Positions 51,889 to 60,417 of a DNA stretch of 64,000 nt are shown in pieces. A program made the translations under genes and the position numbers. Position 1 is the stretch's first letter; each line of letters begins with the position of its first letter. The stretch comes from Thalassobacter stenotrophicus (GTDB taxonomy: Bacteria > Pseudomonadota > Alphaproteobacteria > Rhodobacterales > Rhodobacteraceae): positions 434,001 to 498,000 of the forward strand of contig NZ_CYRX01000033.1 in the NCBI RefSeq assembly GCF_001458315.1, in the 5' to 3' direction. Under the pieces are notes generated by a model. That model was not told the DNA's origin. It saw nothing but the letters and a program-made list of their open reading frames with translations, and did not search any database.

Positions 51889-53328
51889 ATGACGGGACCA
51901 GCAGGGGCCAACGAGCCGGGATTTCGAGAATCCGTTAACCTTATGTTTGATCGTGCTGTGGCACTGATGGATCTCCCTCCGGGCTTGGAACAGAAAATTC
52001 GGGTGTGTAACGCGACCTATACCGTGCGCTTTGGCGTGCGCCTGCGCGGGCAGGTCGAGACGTTTACCGGGTACCGCTCGGTCCATTCGGAACACATGGA
52101 ACCGGTCAAAGGCGGCATCCGCTACGCGCTCGCCGTGGACCAACAAGAGGTTGAGGCGCTCGCCGCTTTGATGACCTTCAAATGCGCACTGGTTGAGGCG
52201 CCGTTTGGTGGCTCCAAGGGCGGTCTGTGCGTCGATCCACGCAAATGGGACGCCCATGAGATGGAGCAGATCACCCGCCGTTTCGCCTATGAACTGATCA
52301 AGCGCGACCTGATCAATCCGTCCCAAAACGTGCCTGCCCCCGACATGGGCACCAGCCAGCGTGAGATGGCGTGGATCGCGGATCAATACGCCCGGATGAA
52401 CACCACCGACATCAACGCGCGCGCCTGTGTGACGGGCAAACCGTTGAACGCGGGCGGCATCCAGGGCAGGGTTGAGGCCACAGGCCGCGGCGTGCAATAC
52501 GGCCTGCGCGAATTCTTCCGCCACCCCGAGGATATGGCCAAGGCTGGCCTGACCGGCTCGCTTGAAGGCAAGCGCGTGATCGTGCAGGGCTTGGGCAACG
52601 TGGGCTATCACGCGGCGCATTTCCTACAGGTTGAGGACGGCGCGATCATCACCGGCGTGATTGAGCGTGACGGCGCATTGGTCTCAGAAACGGGCCTAGA
52701 TGTTGAGGCCGTGCGCGCCCACATTCTCGAAACCGGCGGCGTCAAAGGCTTTGTGGGGGCCGAGTTCGTGGAACACGGGGCAGTCGTGCTAGAGGCCGAT
52801 TGCGATATCCTGATCCCCGCCGCGCTGGAGGGTGTCATCAACCTTAAGAACGCAAGCTATATCAAAGCCCCCCTGATCATTGAGGCTGCAAATGGCCCGA
52901 TCACCGCAGCTGCCAACGATATCCTCGTCGAAAAGGGCTGCGTGATCATTCCCGACCTCTATGCCAACGCGGGCGGTGTCACGGTCAGCTACTTTGAGTG
53001 GGTCAAAAACCTGAGCCACATTCGGTTTGGCCGGATGCAGCGCCGCCAAGAAGAGGCCCGCCACCAGCTCGTCATCGATGAGTTGGAAAGGTTGTCCACC
53101 TCGGGCGGTGTCGACTGGAAACTGTCGCCGGGGTTTAAGGATAAGTACCTGAAAGGCGCCGATGAATTGGAACTGGTCCGCTCTGGCCTCGATGATACGA
53201 TGCGCACTGCCTACCAATCCATGCGGGAGGTGTGGCATAGCCGTGATGGCGTCACGGATCTGCGCACAGCGGGGTTCCTTGTGGCGATCGACAAGGTCGC
53301 GCAAAGCTATACGGCCAAGGGGCTGTAA
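51889..53328 (+). CDS. gdhA: Glutamate dehydrogenase
   Basis: 479 residues. Glu/Leu/Phe/Val dehydrogenase motifs: KGGIRYA, KCALVEAPFGGSKGG (substrate lysine region), PAPDMGTSQREMAW, and the Rossmann motif GLGNVGYHAAHFL near 225-240. It interconverts glutamate and 2-oxoglutarate with NAD(P). A GGGAGGGG site precedes the start. The AT-rich gap of about 280 bp upstream, back to the TadG-like start, would hold its promoter. Confidence 0.94.
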   Translation: MTGPAGANEPGFRESVNLMFDRAVALMDLPPGLEQKIRVCNATYTVRFGVRLRGQVETFTGYRSVHSEHMEPVKGGIRYALAVDQQEVEALAALMTFKCALVEAPFGGSKGGLCVDPRKWDAHEMEQITRRFAYELIKRDLINPSQNVPAPDMGTSQREMAWIADQYARMNTTDINARACVTGKPLNAGGIQGRVEATGRGVQYGLREFFRHPEDMAKAGLTGSLEGKRVIVQGLGNVGYHAAHFLQVEDGAIITGVIERDGALVSETGLDVEAVRAHILETGGVKGFVGAEFVEHGAVVLEADCDILIPAALEGVINLKNASYIKAPLIIEAANGPITAAANDILVEKGCVIIPDLYANAGGVTVSYFEWVKNLSHIRFGRMQRRQEEARHQLVIDELERLSTSGGVDWKLSPGFKDKYLKGADELELVRSGLDDTMRTAYQSMREVWHSRDGVTDLRTAGFLVAIDKVAQSYTAKGL

Positions 53329-53374
53329 CCCAATAATCTCGGCCTCTACGCGAGGGGCCGGGATGCCTGTAGGA

Positions 53375-54691
53375 CTAGGCCACCTCTGGCGCGCGGCAGG
53401 GCACGGCCAATCGGTTCACCCCTTGGTCCGCCAATTCCGCAACCAAGACGTCAGTGTCCACTAATTGCACCGGCACGCCCGCGCGCAACGCAAGCGTGCT
53501 GGCCACGCCCGTCGCCTGACCCATCGCCATGCACTGCGGCATTCCCCGGACTGAGGCGAATGCCACCGGGTCTGCCGACAAAATACGCCCTGCAAACAAA
53601 AGGTTGGTTACCTTTGAAGGGATCAAGGCGCGGAACGGAATGGTATAGTAATTGCCCGCCTCAATCGCGGCGTCATGGGTCATATCCCCGTCCGAGCGCA
53701 TCACATCGTCAATCGGGTTGTCACAGGCCACGATCCCATCGGCGAACTTGGTCGCCCGCGCTAGATCTGCGCCCGTGACACGGTAAACGCCCTCTAACTT
53801 GCGGGTTTCTCGCACGCCCACGGTCGGCGACAGCATCGCCATATGCGCGCCTTCAAATCCCGGCACATCGCGGCGCAACAATTGGGCAAGCTGATAGCAC
53901 CGCCTGCGCCCCTCCTGCGTGGCTTGCCCCACAGCGACGGGGTCTGTGCCATCCACACCCCGCACATGGACCGAATTGCAAAACACCGATCCCTCGTGAA
54001 ATCCACGCATCAGGTATAGTTTCGCAAGGTCCGGGTGCAGGCGCCCCTCCGCGATGCCGCGCGCAGCATAGGTCTCAAAATAGGGATCGGGGTCGGCGAA
54101 TGCCGCGTCCCAATCCACACCCACCATGTGGAACGAAATCGTCACGGCCATCATGTTGCCAGACGCGTCACCCAAGGCATAGGGCACGCCCGCCTTGGCC
54201 GAAATATCCCCGTCGCCCGAACAGTCGATGACCATTTTGGGCGTAACCGTGAACGCTCCGTTTCGGTCGCAACACGACACGCGCGCGATGGTATCGCCGT
54301 CCATGTCCGGCTCCAGTGCCATGGCCCCCAGTCGGACGCGGACACCGGCCTCTTCCAACATCTCAAACATCGTGAGGGTCGCGATATCGTGGTCATAGAT
54401 GATTTCGGGCCCAAAGTTTTCGAGCGTACAGGGCCGCTTTACCGCCGCAGGTGGCTCCATTTTGGCCAACCGTTCCGTCAGTTCTTCGATCAAACCGCCG
54501 ATGATCTGATCCTGCGGATACCCGCCGCCCCACGGCATACCGGGGCAAAACGCCATCACGCCGCCAATTTTGGTCGTGGCCTCCAATAACGTCACGCGCA
54601 GGCCCTGTCGCCCAGCGGCAATCGCGGCCCCAAATCCGGCGGTTCCGCCGCCAATCACCAGAACATCTGTCTGCTCATCCCGTACGCTCAT
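53375..54691 (-). CDS. FAD-dependent oxidoreductase (PF12831-like)
   Basis: 438 residues. The FAD-binding motif VLVIGGGTAGFGAAIAAGRQG is near residues 10-30. Residues 38-60 (TKIGGVMAFCPGMPWGGG) and a second dinucleotide-related motif VIDCSGDGDISAKAG match the FAD-dependent family seen in anaerobic and marine bacteria. The substrate is unknown; there is no operon partner. It is convergent with gdhA. Confidence 0.85.
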   Translation of the reverse strand: MSVRDEQTDVLVIGGGTAGFGAAIAAGRQGLRVTLLEATTKIGGVMAFCPGMPWGGGYPQDQIIGGLIEELTERLAKMEPPAAVKRPCTLENFGPEIIYDHDIATLTMFEMLEEAGVRVRLGAMALEPDMDGDTIARVSCCDRNGAFTVTPKMVIDCSGDGDISAKAGVPYALGDASGNMMAVTISFHMVGVDWDAAFADPDPYFETYAARGIAEGRLHPDLAKLYLMRGFHEGSVFCNSVHVRGVDGTDPVAVGQATQEGRRRCYQLAQLLRRDVPGFEGAHMAMLSPTVGVRETRKLEGVYRVTGADLARATKFADGIVACDNPIDDVMRSDGDMTHDAAIEAGNYYTIPFRALIPSKVTNLLFAGRILSADPVAFASVRGMPQCMAMGQATGVASTLALRAGVPVQLVDTDVLVAELADQGVNRLAVPCRAPEVA

Positions 54692-54960
54692 CCGTCCCCC
54701 ATTTTGCGCAAAAGGCCGCTCTTCATCGTTGGGTCAAAGCCTGCGTCGCCCTCGCCTCGGGGTCAAGGCTTCCTGCGTATCGCGCGTCCAGTCGAGCAGC
54801 GCCGTTTAGCCTGCCAAACGGGAAGAGCCACATCATCCACCGTCACCACCCCATATCTGGTGGTTAACGACTTGCGGAAGTCGTTAATTTATCGTTACTT
54901 TTCAGTAATATATGCTGACCTATTGTTGCGCGTGCACAACATTCAGTCAGCCGCGCTGAC

Positions 54961-55467
54961 CTATTCGTCGGTCAGGGTCTCAGGCGCTTTGTCCCGGTCC
55001 GCCACCATCATCGAAAGCGCGTCTGCGACGATCTTGGTTTGCGATCCGTTGGTCACCCCGCCAATGCCGACATGGCGGCGCACCCGCCACCACATGCCGG
55101 GTTGCCACGCCCGTGGGGCCGGGTCCCGCAGCCGGACCAAAAAGCCGCGCGCTGGCTTCACCGCAAACAATGACCGGTCGACCGAAGCGATCTCATCCAA
55201 GGGCGCAATCGGCGCGCCCAGATCATCAAACAACCCATCCGAGCGCAGCACGATCCGGCGGGCCCCAGCGCGCCAGCCGCGCACCGCCGCCACCAATGAT
55301 ACGATCCCCACGACAAACAACAGCAGCAGGAATATGAAATCGCGCGGCGGGGTCGCTAGCGCGGTATAGATCAAAAGCGTGCCCAAAAGCCCCAAAACCA
55401 CGCTGCCAAAAATGCGGCGCGGTTCGGAGGCTTGGATCTCAAACAGGGTCTCTGGTGTGGTGTTCAT
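54961..55467 (-). CDS. Membrane protein with two N-terminal helices, unknown function
   Basis: 168 residues from the ATG at 55467 (MNTTPETLFEI). Two hydrophobic helices lie at about 19-38 and 44-63, followed by a soluble PH-like domain with IVLRSDGLFDDLG and FLVRLRDP. The layout resembles bacterial PH-domain membrane proteins of unknown role. It stands 35 bp from the next gene on the same strand. Confidence 0.65.
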   Translation of the reverse strand: MNTTPETLFEIQASEPRRIFGSVVLGLLGTLLIYTALATPPRDFIFLLLLFVVGIVSLVAAVRGWRAGARRIVLRSDGLFDDLGAPIAPLDEIASVDRSLFAVKPARGFLVRLRDPAPRAWQPGMWWRVRRHVGIGGVTNGSQTKIVADALSMMVADRDKAPETLTDE

Positions 55468-55502
55468 AGCCCCCTTCTGCACGGATGGCGGGCAATGCAC
55501 AA

Positions 55503-56456
55503 CTAGCGACGCACATGAACCTCGCCGCCGCGTTCCTCAGGCTCATCATCGTGCATTTCGGCGGGAAAACCGGGGGCAGTCACGTCAAGGCCCGTGGCCT
55601 CTTCTAGGCGTTTGATGATGTTGGGCGACAATTCACGCGGACCAAACCGCTCGATCCCATCGGCAAAGATCTGGTTCACCAGCGGTGAGATTTCGAGCGG
55701 CACGTCATGGGCGTCAGCGATGGATTGGAACAGGCCAATGTCCTTGGCCACCAAATCCATCGTAAACGAGATATCGCGCGACCCGTTCAGGATCACTTGG
55801 CTTTCGGTTTCGTGCACAAAGGACGTTCCCGAGGAGATCGCGATGGCTTCATAGGCGGTGGCCAGATCAAGGCCTGCGGCTTTGCAGGTCACCAAGGCCT
55901 CGGCGCAGGACACAAGGTTAACGGTCGCGAGGTAGTTGGTGACCACCTTCAGCTGGGAGGCCGTGCCCACATCGCCGGTGTGCAAAACACGGCGTCCAAG
56001 GATCGTGAGCAGCGGCAAGACCCGCTCAAACGTCGCGCGGTCCGTGCCTGCAAAGATCGAGATATTGCCCGTGTCCGCCCGGTGGCAGCCGCCCGAAACG
56101 GGGCAATCCACGGCGGCACCGCCCGCGGCGGTGACTTTGGCCGCAAGGCGCGTGACCTCGGTGGCGTCGGTGGTGGACATCTCTAGCCAGATTTTGCCCT
56201 CGCTCACCGCGTTTAGCAGGCCATCGGGACCTTCAACGGTTTGGGCGCAAATCGTGGGTGAAGGCAGGCAGGTGATGACCACGTCGCAGGCCCCCATCAG
56301 CTCAGCCGGGGTCGCGGCGGACTTGGCGCCTCGTTGGGTAAAGTCGCGGACCTTCTCTGCATCCAGATCGAGGACGGTCACATCCTGATCGTTGCGCAAA
56401 AGCGACCCCGCCAGTTTGGCCCCCACATTGCCCAGTCCAATAAAGCCGATTTTCAT
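55503..56456 (-). CDS. Beta-hydroxyacid dehydrogenase (3-hydroxyisobutyrate dehydrogenase family)
   Basis: 317 residues from the ATG at 56456 (MKIGFIGLGNVG), which has AAAGGG upstream. Features: the NAD-binding GLGNVG, DCPVSGGCHRADTG (substrate-binding loop), QLKVVTNYL (catalytic lysine) and late KDIGLF. The C-terminus has an acidic extension beyond the normal end. Family members act on 3-hydroxyisobutyrate, tartronate semialdehyde, sulfolactaldehyde and others. The substrate is undetermined. It is 46 kb from the SQ-type cluster, so a link is not implied. Confidence 0.87.
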   Translation of the reverse strand: MKIGFIGLGNVGAKLAGSLLRNDQDVTVLDLDAEKVRDFTQRGAKSAATPAELMGACDVVITCLPSPTICAQTVEGPDGLLNAVSEGKIWLEMSTTDATEVTRLAAKVTAAGGAAVDCPVSGGCHRADTGNISIFAGTDRATFERVLPLLTILGRRVLHTGDVGTASQLKVVTNYLATVNLVSCAEALVTCKAAGLDLATAYEAIAISSGTSFVHETESQVILNGSRDISFTMDLVAKDIGLFQSIADAHDVPLEISPLVNQIFADGIERFGPRELSPNIIKRLEEATGLDVTAPGFPAEMHDDEPEERGGEVHVRR

Positions 56457-56620
56457 GGCCATCCCTTTCATTGTTTTGGGAAAGGTTCAGCGATTCGGAT
56501 CCCTGTGCGCGCCACTGAGCGACACTTTGCAAATATGCACAGACTCCGTGGAGTTTCGCCCTCTTTTGCCGGGGCGTGGGATGGTTATTTTGGGGGCAAC
56601 CGATAGCAAGGAGTTATCTC

Positions 56621-57532
56621 ATGTCTGTACGTCCCGTCACCCAAACCCGCCAAGCCCAACCCACGATGGAAGGGGCAGGGGTTCACCTTCACCGCGCCTT
56701 TGGCTTTCAAGATCCAAGCGAGATGGATCCGTTCCTGTTGTTTGACGATTTTCGCAACGACATTCCTGCGCATTTTGAGAAAGGCTTTCCGTGGCACCCA
56801 CACCGGGGGATCGAGACGATCACCTATGTGTTGAACGGCACGGTTGAGCATGGCGATAGCCTTGGCAATGTCGGCACCTTGGGTGCAGGCGATGTGCAGT
56901 GGATGACCGCAGGCTCGGGCATTTTGCACCAAGAAATGCCCCACGGAAACGCGCGCGGGCAAATGCATGGCTTTCAGTTGTGGGGCAACCTGCCCAGCAG
57001 CCAAAAGATGACCGCGCCCCGCTACCAGGATGTCACGGCCGCCGATATCCCGGTGGTCATCGACGATGATGGCACGCAGGTGAAGGTCATCGTGGGTGAG
57101 TTCTGGGGCAAGCGCGGGCCGGTCGACGGTATTGCGGCGGACCCGCAGTATCTGGACGTGTATGTGCCTGCGGGCGTCAAAAAGACGTTCCGGATTGATA
57201 CCTACCGCCGGGCCTTTGCCTATGTGTTCGAAGGGGCTGCGGCCTTTGCGGATGCCAGCAAGCCTGAGGGTGTTTTGCTAGAGAAGGAAGTGATGGGTGA
57301 AGAGGTCAACATTCGGGACCTTTCGGGCGATCGCACCCTGATCCGGTTTGGCACGGGCGATGAGGTAACGGTGCAGGCGGGCCCTGAGGGCGTGCGGTTC
57401 CTGTTGATCTCGGGTGCGCCGATTGAAGAGCCTGTCGCGTGGCACGGCCCGATTGTGATGAACACACAAGAAGAGCTGATGCAGGCCATGCGCGAACTGC
57501 GCAACGGCACGTTCATCAAAGCGGCGCACTAG
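56621..57532 (+). CDS. Pirin-family protein
   Basis: 303 residues from the ATG at 56621, which has AAGGAG upstream. The bicupin metal site is clear: HPHRGIETITYV (two His), then GSGILHQEM (His, Glu). Bacterial pirins can act as quercetin dioxygenases or redox-sensing regulators. No operon partner; it is convergent with guanine deaminase. Confidence 0.92.
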   Translation: MSVRPVTQTRQAQPTMEGAGVHLHRAFGFQDPSEMDPFLLFDDFRNDIPAHFEKGFPWHPHRGIETITYVLNGTVEHGDSLGNVGTLGAGDVQWMTAGSGILHQEMPHGNARGQMHGFQLWGNLPSSQKMTAPRYQDVTAADIPVVIDDDGTQVKVIVGEFWGKRGPVDGIAADPQYLDVYVPAGVKKTFRIDTYRRAFAYVFEGAAAFADASKPEGVLLEKEVMGEEVNIRDLSGDRTLIRFGTGDEVTVQAGPEGVRFLLISGAPIEEPVAWHGPIVMNTQEELMQAMRELRNGTFIKAAH

Positions 57533-57650
57533 CCGGTTTGTGATCTGCTAGTGGAGGGGCGTTTGGGCGGGATCGCTTGGACGCCCCTTTGGGCGTACGC
57601 GGCGTGCGCCGCATAAGATGAGTATTTGGGGAACAAAGGAGGCGGCGGCG

Positions 57651-58934
57651 CTACGCGGCCGTATGCAGGTGTCCGTTGATGTAGGTGGCGGTTACGGCGC
57701 GGTCGTCGCCCATCATGATGGTAGGAAACAGGGCCTGCCATATATCCTCGGCGCGGGTGGTGGCCTGCGCGATTGCTGGGGTCGAGGCGAGGTCTAGGAC
57801 GACCAGATCGGCCTCATATCCCGGGGCAAGGGTGCCGATTTTATCCTCTAGCCGGAGGGCGCGGGCGCTGCCACCTGTGGCCAGCCACATTAGGTGCGCG
57901 GGGTGGAGCGCTTGGCCCCGCAGTTGCGCGACCTCATAGGCGGCGGCCATTGTGCGCAGCATCGAAAAGTTGGACCCGCCGCCCGTGTCGGTTGCGAGGC
58001 CAACCCGGTGCGTTTGGGCGTGGGCCATATTGAACAGCCCTGAGCCGATGAACGTGTTGGACGTGGGGCAGTGCACCATGGCGGCGTCCACCTCAGCCAG
58101 CCGCGCGATTTCGCGGTCCGTTAGGTGGATAGCGTGGCCGTAGACACCGCCGGTGCCCAGAAGGCCGTGGGATTCGTAGGTATCGAGGTAGTCGCGCGCG
58201 GTTGGGAACAGCTCTTGGACCCATGCGATTTCGTCGACTTGTTCGGACAGATGCGTTTGCATCAGGCAGTCAGGGTGTTCGGCCCAAAGCGCGCCGAGGG
58301 CCGAGAGTTGGTCCGGCGTTGAGGTCGGAGAGAACCGGGGTGTAATGACGTAGGACAGGCGGTCTTGGTTATGCCAATTGGTAAGTAGGGACTTACTGTC
58401 ATCATAAGCGGATTGGGCCGTGTCCCGCAGGGTGTCGGGCGCGTTGCGATCCATGCAGGTTTTGCCCGCCAGCGCCCGGAGGCCGCGCGATTGGGCGGCG
58501 GCAAAAAACGCATCAACCGACGTGGGATGGATCGTGGCGTAGCTGCACATGGTCGTCGTGCCGTGCGCCAGTGCGAGGTCCATGTAGCGACCCGCCACGT
58601 CGGAGGCATAGGCCGCATCTGCGAAGCGCGATTCCTCGGGGAAGGTGTAGGTGTTGAGCCAGTCGATCAGCCGCTTGCCCCATGACGCGATGATCGCGGT
58701 TTGGGGGTAGTGGACGTGCGCGTCGATGAACCCCGGCACGATCAGGCCCGTGCCGTAGTCCGTCACGGGCGCGTCGGGATGGGCGGCGCGGATATCGTCT
58801 GCCGGGCCCACGGCTGTGATTTTGCCCTGCGCAATCGCCACGGCGCCGCGGCGTTCATGGTGCGCGCTTTCGGGGCCCGTTTGGAACGGGTCGCTGGGCA
58901 GTGTCAGGGTTTGGCCGAGGAGGAGATGTGTCAT
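57651..58934 (-). CDS. guaD: Guanine deaminase
   Basis: 427 residues. Amidohydrolase metal ligands: DAHVHYPQ (near 70-75), QTHLSE, GHAIHLTD and ATDTGGGSNFSML. RALAGKTCMDRNAP is typical of guanine deaminase. It converts guanine to xanthine. It stands alone here; no other purine catabolism gene is in the window. Confidence 0.93.
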   Translation of the reverse strand: MTHLLLGQTLTLPSDPFQTGPESAHHERRGAVAIAQGKITAVGPADDIRAAHPDAPVTDYGTGLIVPGFIDAHVHYPQTAIIASWGKRLIDWLNTYTFPEESRFADAAYASDVAGRYMDLALAHGTTTMCSYATIHPTSVDAFFAAAQSRGLRALAGKTCMDRNAPDTLRDTAQSAYDDSKSLLTNWHNQDRLSYVITPRFSPTSTPDQLSALGALWAEHPDCLMQTHLSEQVDEIAWVQELFPTARDYLDTYESHGLLGTGGVYGHAIHLTDREIARLAEVDAAMVHCPTSNTFIGSGLFNMAHAQTHRVGLATDTGGGSNFSMLRTMAAAYEVAQLRGQALHPAHLMWLATGGSARALRLEDKIGTLAPGYEADLVVLDLASTPAIAQATTRAEDIWQALFPTIMMGDDRAVTATYINGHLHTAA

Positions 58935-59027
58935 ACGCCGTAGCCTATCTGCCGCGTGGAGGAGCGTAAATCCCGGTTGGACTTGACCCAGTCGCGCGGT
59001 AGGTAAGGGACAAGTGAAAGGTGTGCC

Positions 59028-60410
59028 ATGGATCAGCCTGAGGTCATCGACCCCCCCGAAAATGAAGCGGCGCTGTATGCCCAGCGTTTGGGCTTGGTGC
59101 GTGCGGCACTTGAGGCGCAGGATGAGGCCGGGCTAAAGGCCCTGTTGGAGCCGCTGCACCCGGCGGACATTGCTGATATCCTTGAGCAGATTGGCCGTGG
59201 TGAGCGGGCGCGGTTCTTTGGGCTTTTGGGCGATGATCTGGACGCCGATGTTCTGAGCGAACTTGACGAAAGTGTGCGCGAAGAGATCGTGGCGACCTTG
59301 CCTTCGGCCCAAGTGGCGGAAGCGGTGGCTGAGCTGGAAACCGATGACGTCGTGGACTTCATCGAGAACCTTGAGGATGAGGAACAGGCTGAGGCGATTC
59401 TGGACGCCTTGGAGGATGCCGACCGCGTCGCTGTTGAGCGCGCGCTGTCCTATCCGGAGTATTCCGCCGGGCGTTTGATGCAGCGCGAGGTCGTGATGGC
59501 GCCTGAGCATTGGACCGTGGGCGAGGCGATTGATTACCTGCGCGCCAGCGACGACCTGCCGGAGCAGTTTTACCATCTGATTCTTGTGGACCCCAAGCTG
59601 CGCCCCACAGCCTATGTGACGCTGGGCAAGATGTTGGCGCATCCGCGTTCCGTGGCGTTGTCTGCCATCACAGAGGAAAGTTTTCGCACCTTTGATGTCA
59701 CGCAGGACGAGGGCGACGTGGCCTATGCGTTCAACCAATACCACCTGATTTCCGCCCCAGTTGTGGATGAGGATGAGCGGCTGGTCGGGGTCATCACCAT
59801 CGATGACGCGATGAATGTGTTGGACGAAGAGCATGAGGAAGACATCCTGCGGCTGGCGGGTGTGGATGCCGAAGGGTCCTTGGCTGATAAGGTCGCGGCG
59901 ACGGTCAGGCGGCGCTTTCCTTGGCTGTTCGTGAACCTTGTGACCAGCGTGCTGGCATCGTTGGTGATTGCGCAGTTCGAGGATGTGATCGCGCAGATCG
60001 TGGCCCTTGCGGTGTTGATGCCGATTGTTGCGTCCATGGGCGGAAATGCCGGCACGCAGGCGCTGACCGTGGCGGTGCGCGCGCTGGCGACCAAGGATTT
60101 GACCGGGGCCAACGTTTGGCGCGTGATCCGGCGTGAGGTCTTGGTGGGGCTGGTGAACGGCTTGGCCTTTGCCGTGATCATGGGGATTGTTGGGGTGATC
60201 TGGTTCGGCTCACCCATGCTGGGGGCTGTGATTGGCGTCGCGATGGTGGTGAACCTGTTGGTGGCGGGTTTGGCGGGCGTCGGCGTGCCGGTCTTGCTGG
60301 AAAAGGCCGGGATTGACCCCGCGCTGGCCTCGGGCGCGTTTGTGACAACGGTGACAGATGTCGTTGGGTTCTTTGCGTTTTTGGGTCTTGCGGCCATGTG
60401 GCTGCTGTAG
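59028..60410 (+). CDS. mgtE: Magnesium transporter MgtE
   Basis: 460 residues. The N-terminal MgtE domain (about 30-135, helical and acidic: LHPADIADILEQ) is followed by a CBS pair (about 140-260) and five C-terminal helices (from about 290) with PIVASMGGNAGTQ, the pore motif. It imports Mg2+ and is gated by cytosolic Mg2+. No M-box riboswitch was recognised upstream. Confidence 0.95.
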   Translation: MDQPEVIDPPENEAALYAQRLGLVRAALEAQDEAGLKALLEPLHPADIADILEQIGRGERARFFGLLGDDLDADVLSELDESVREEIVATLPSAQVAEAVAELETDDVVDFIENLEDEEQAEAILDALEDADRVAVERALSYPEYSAGRLMQREVVMAPEHWTVGEAIDYLRASDDLPEQFYHLILVDPKLRPTAYVTLGKMLAHPRSVALSAITEESFRTFDVTQDEGDVAYAFNQYHLISAPVVDEDERLVGVITIDDAMNVLDEEHEEDILRLAGVDAEGSLADKVAATVRRRFPWLFVNLVTSVLASLVIAQFEDVIAQIVALAVLMPIVASMGGNAGTQALTVAVRALATKDLTGANVWRVIRREVLVGLVNGLAFAVIMGIVGVIWFGSPMLGAVIGVAMVVNLLVAGLAGVGVPVLLEKAGIDPALASGAFVTTVTDVVGFFAFLGLAAMWLL

Positions 60411-60417
60411 GCGGGAC

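Noticed and set aside
53329-53374. Terminator between gdhA and the FAD oxidoreductase
   Set aside because: A CGGCCTC/GAGGGGCCG hairpin exists but needs a bulge and has no T-run; too weak to list.
54692-54960. Gene or RNA in the 269-bp gap before the FAD oxidoreductase
   Set aside because: No coding frame with a start and ribosome site and no clear structure; an AT-rich stretch near 54860-54920 may be a promoter, but nothing more can be said.
55503-56456. The beta-hydroxyacid dehydrogenase as an SLA reductase (YihU-like)
   Set aside because: The family includes YihU, but the gene is 46 kb away and unlinked, and the operon already has an SLA dehydrogenase candidate.
58935-59027. M-box riboswitch before mgtE
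   Set aside because: The gap is only 93 bp and shows no convincing conserved structure.
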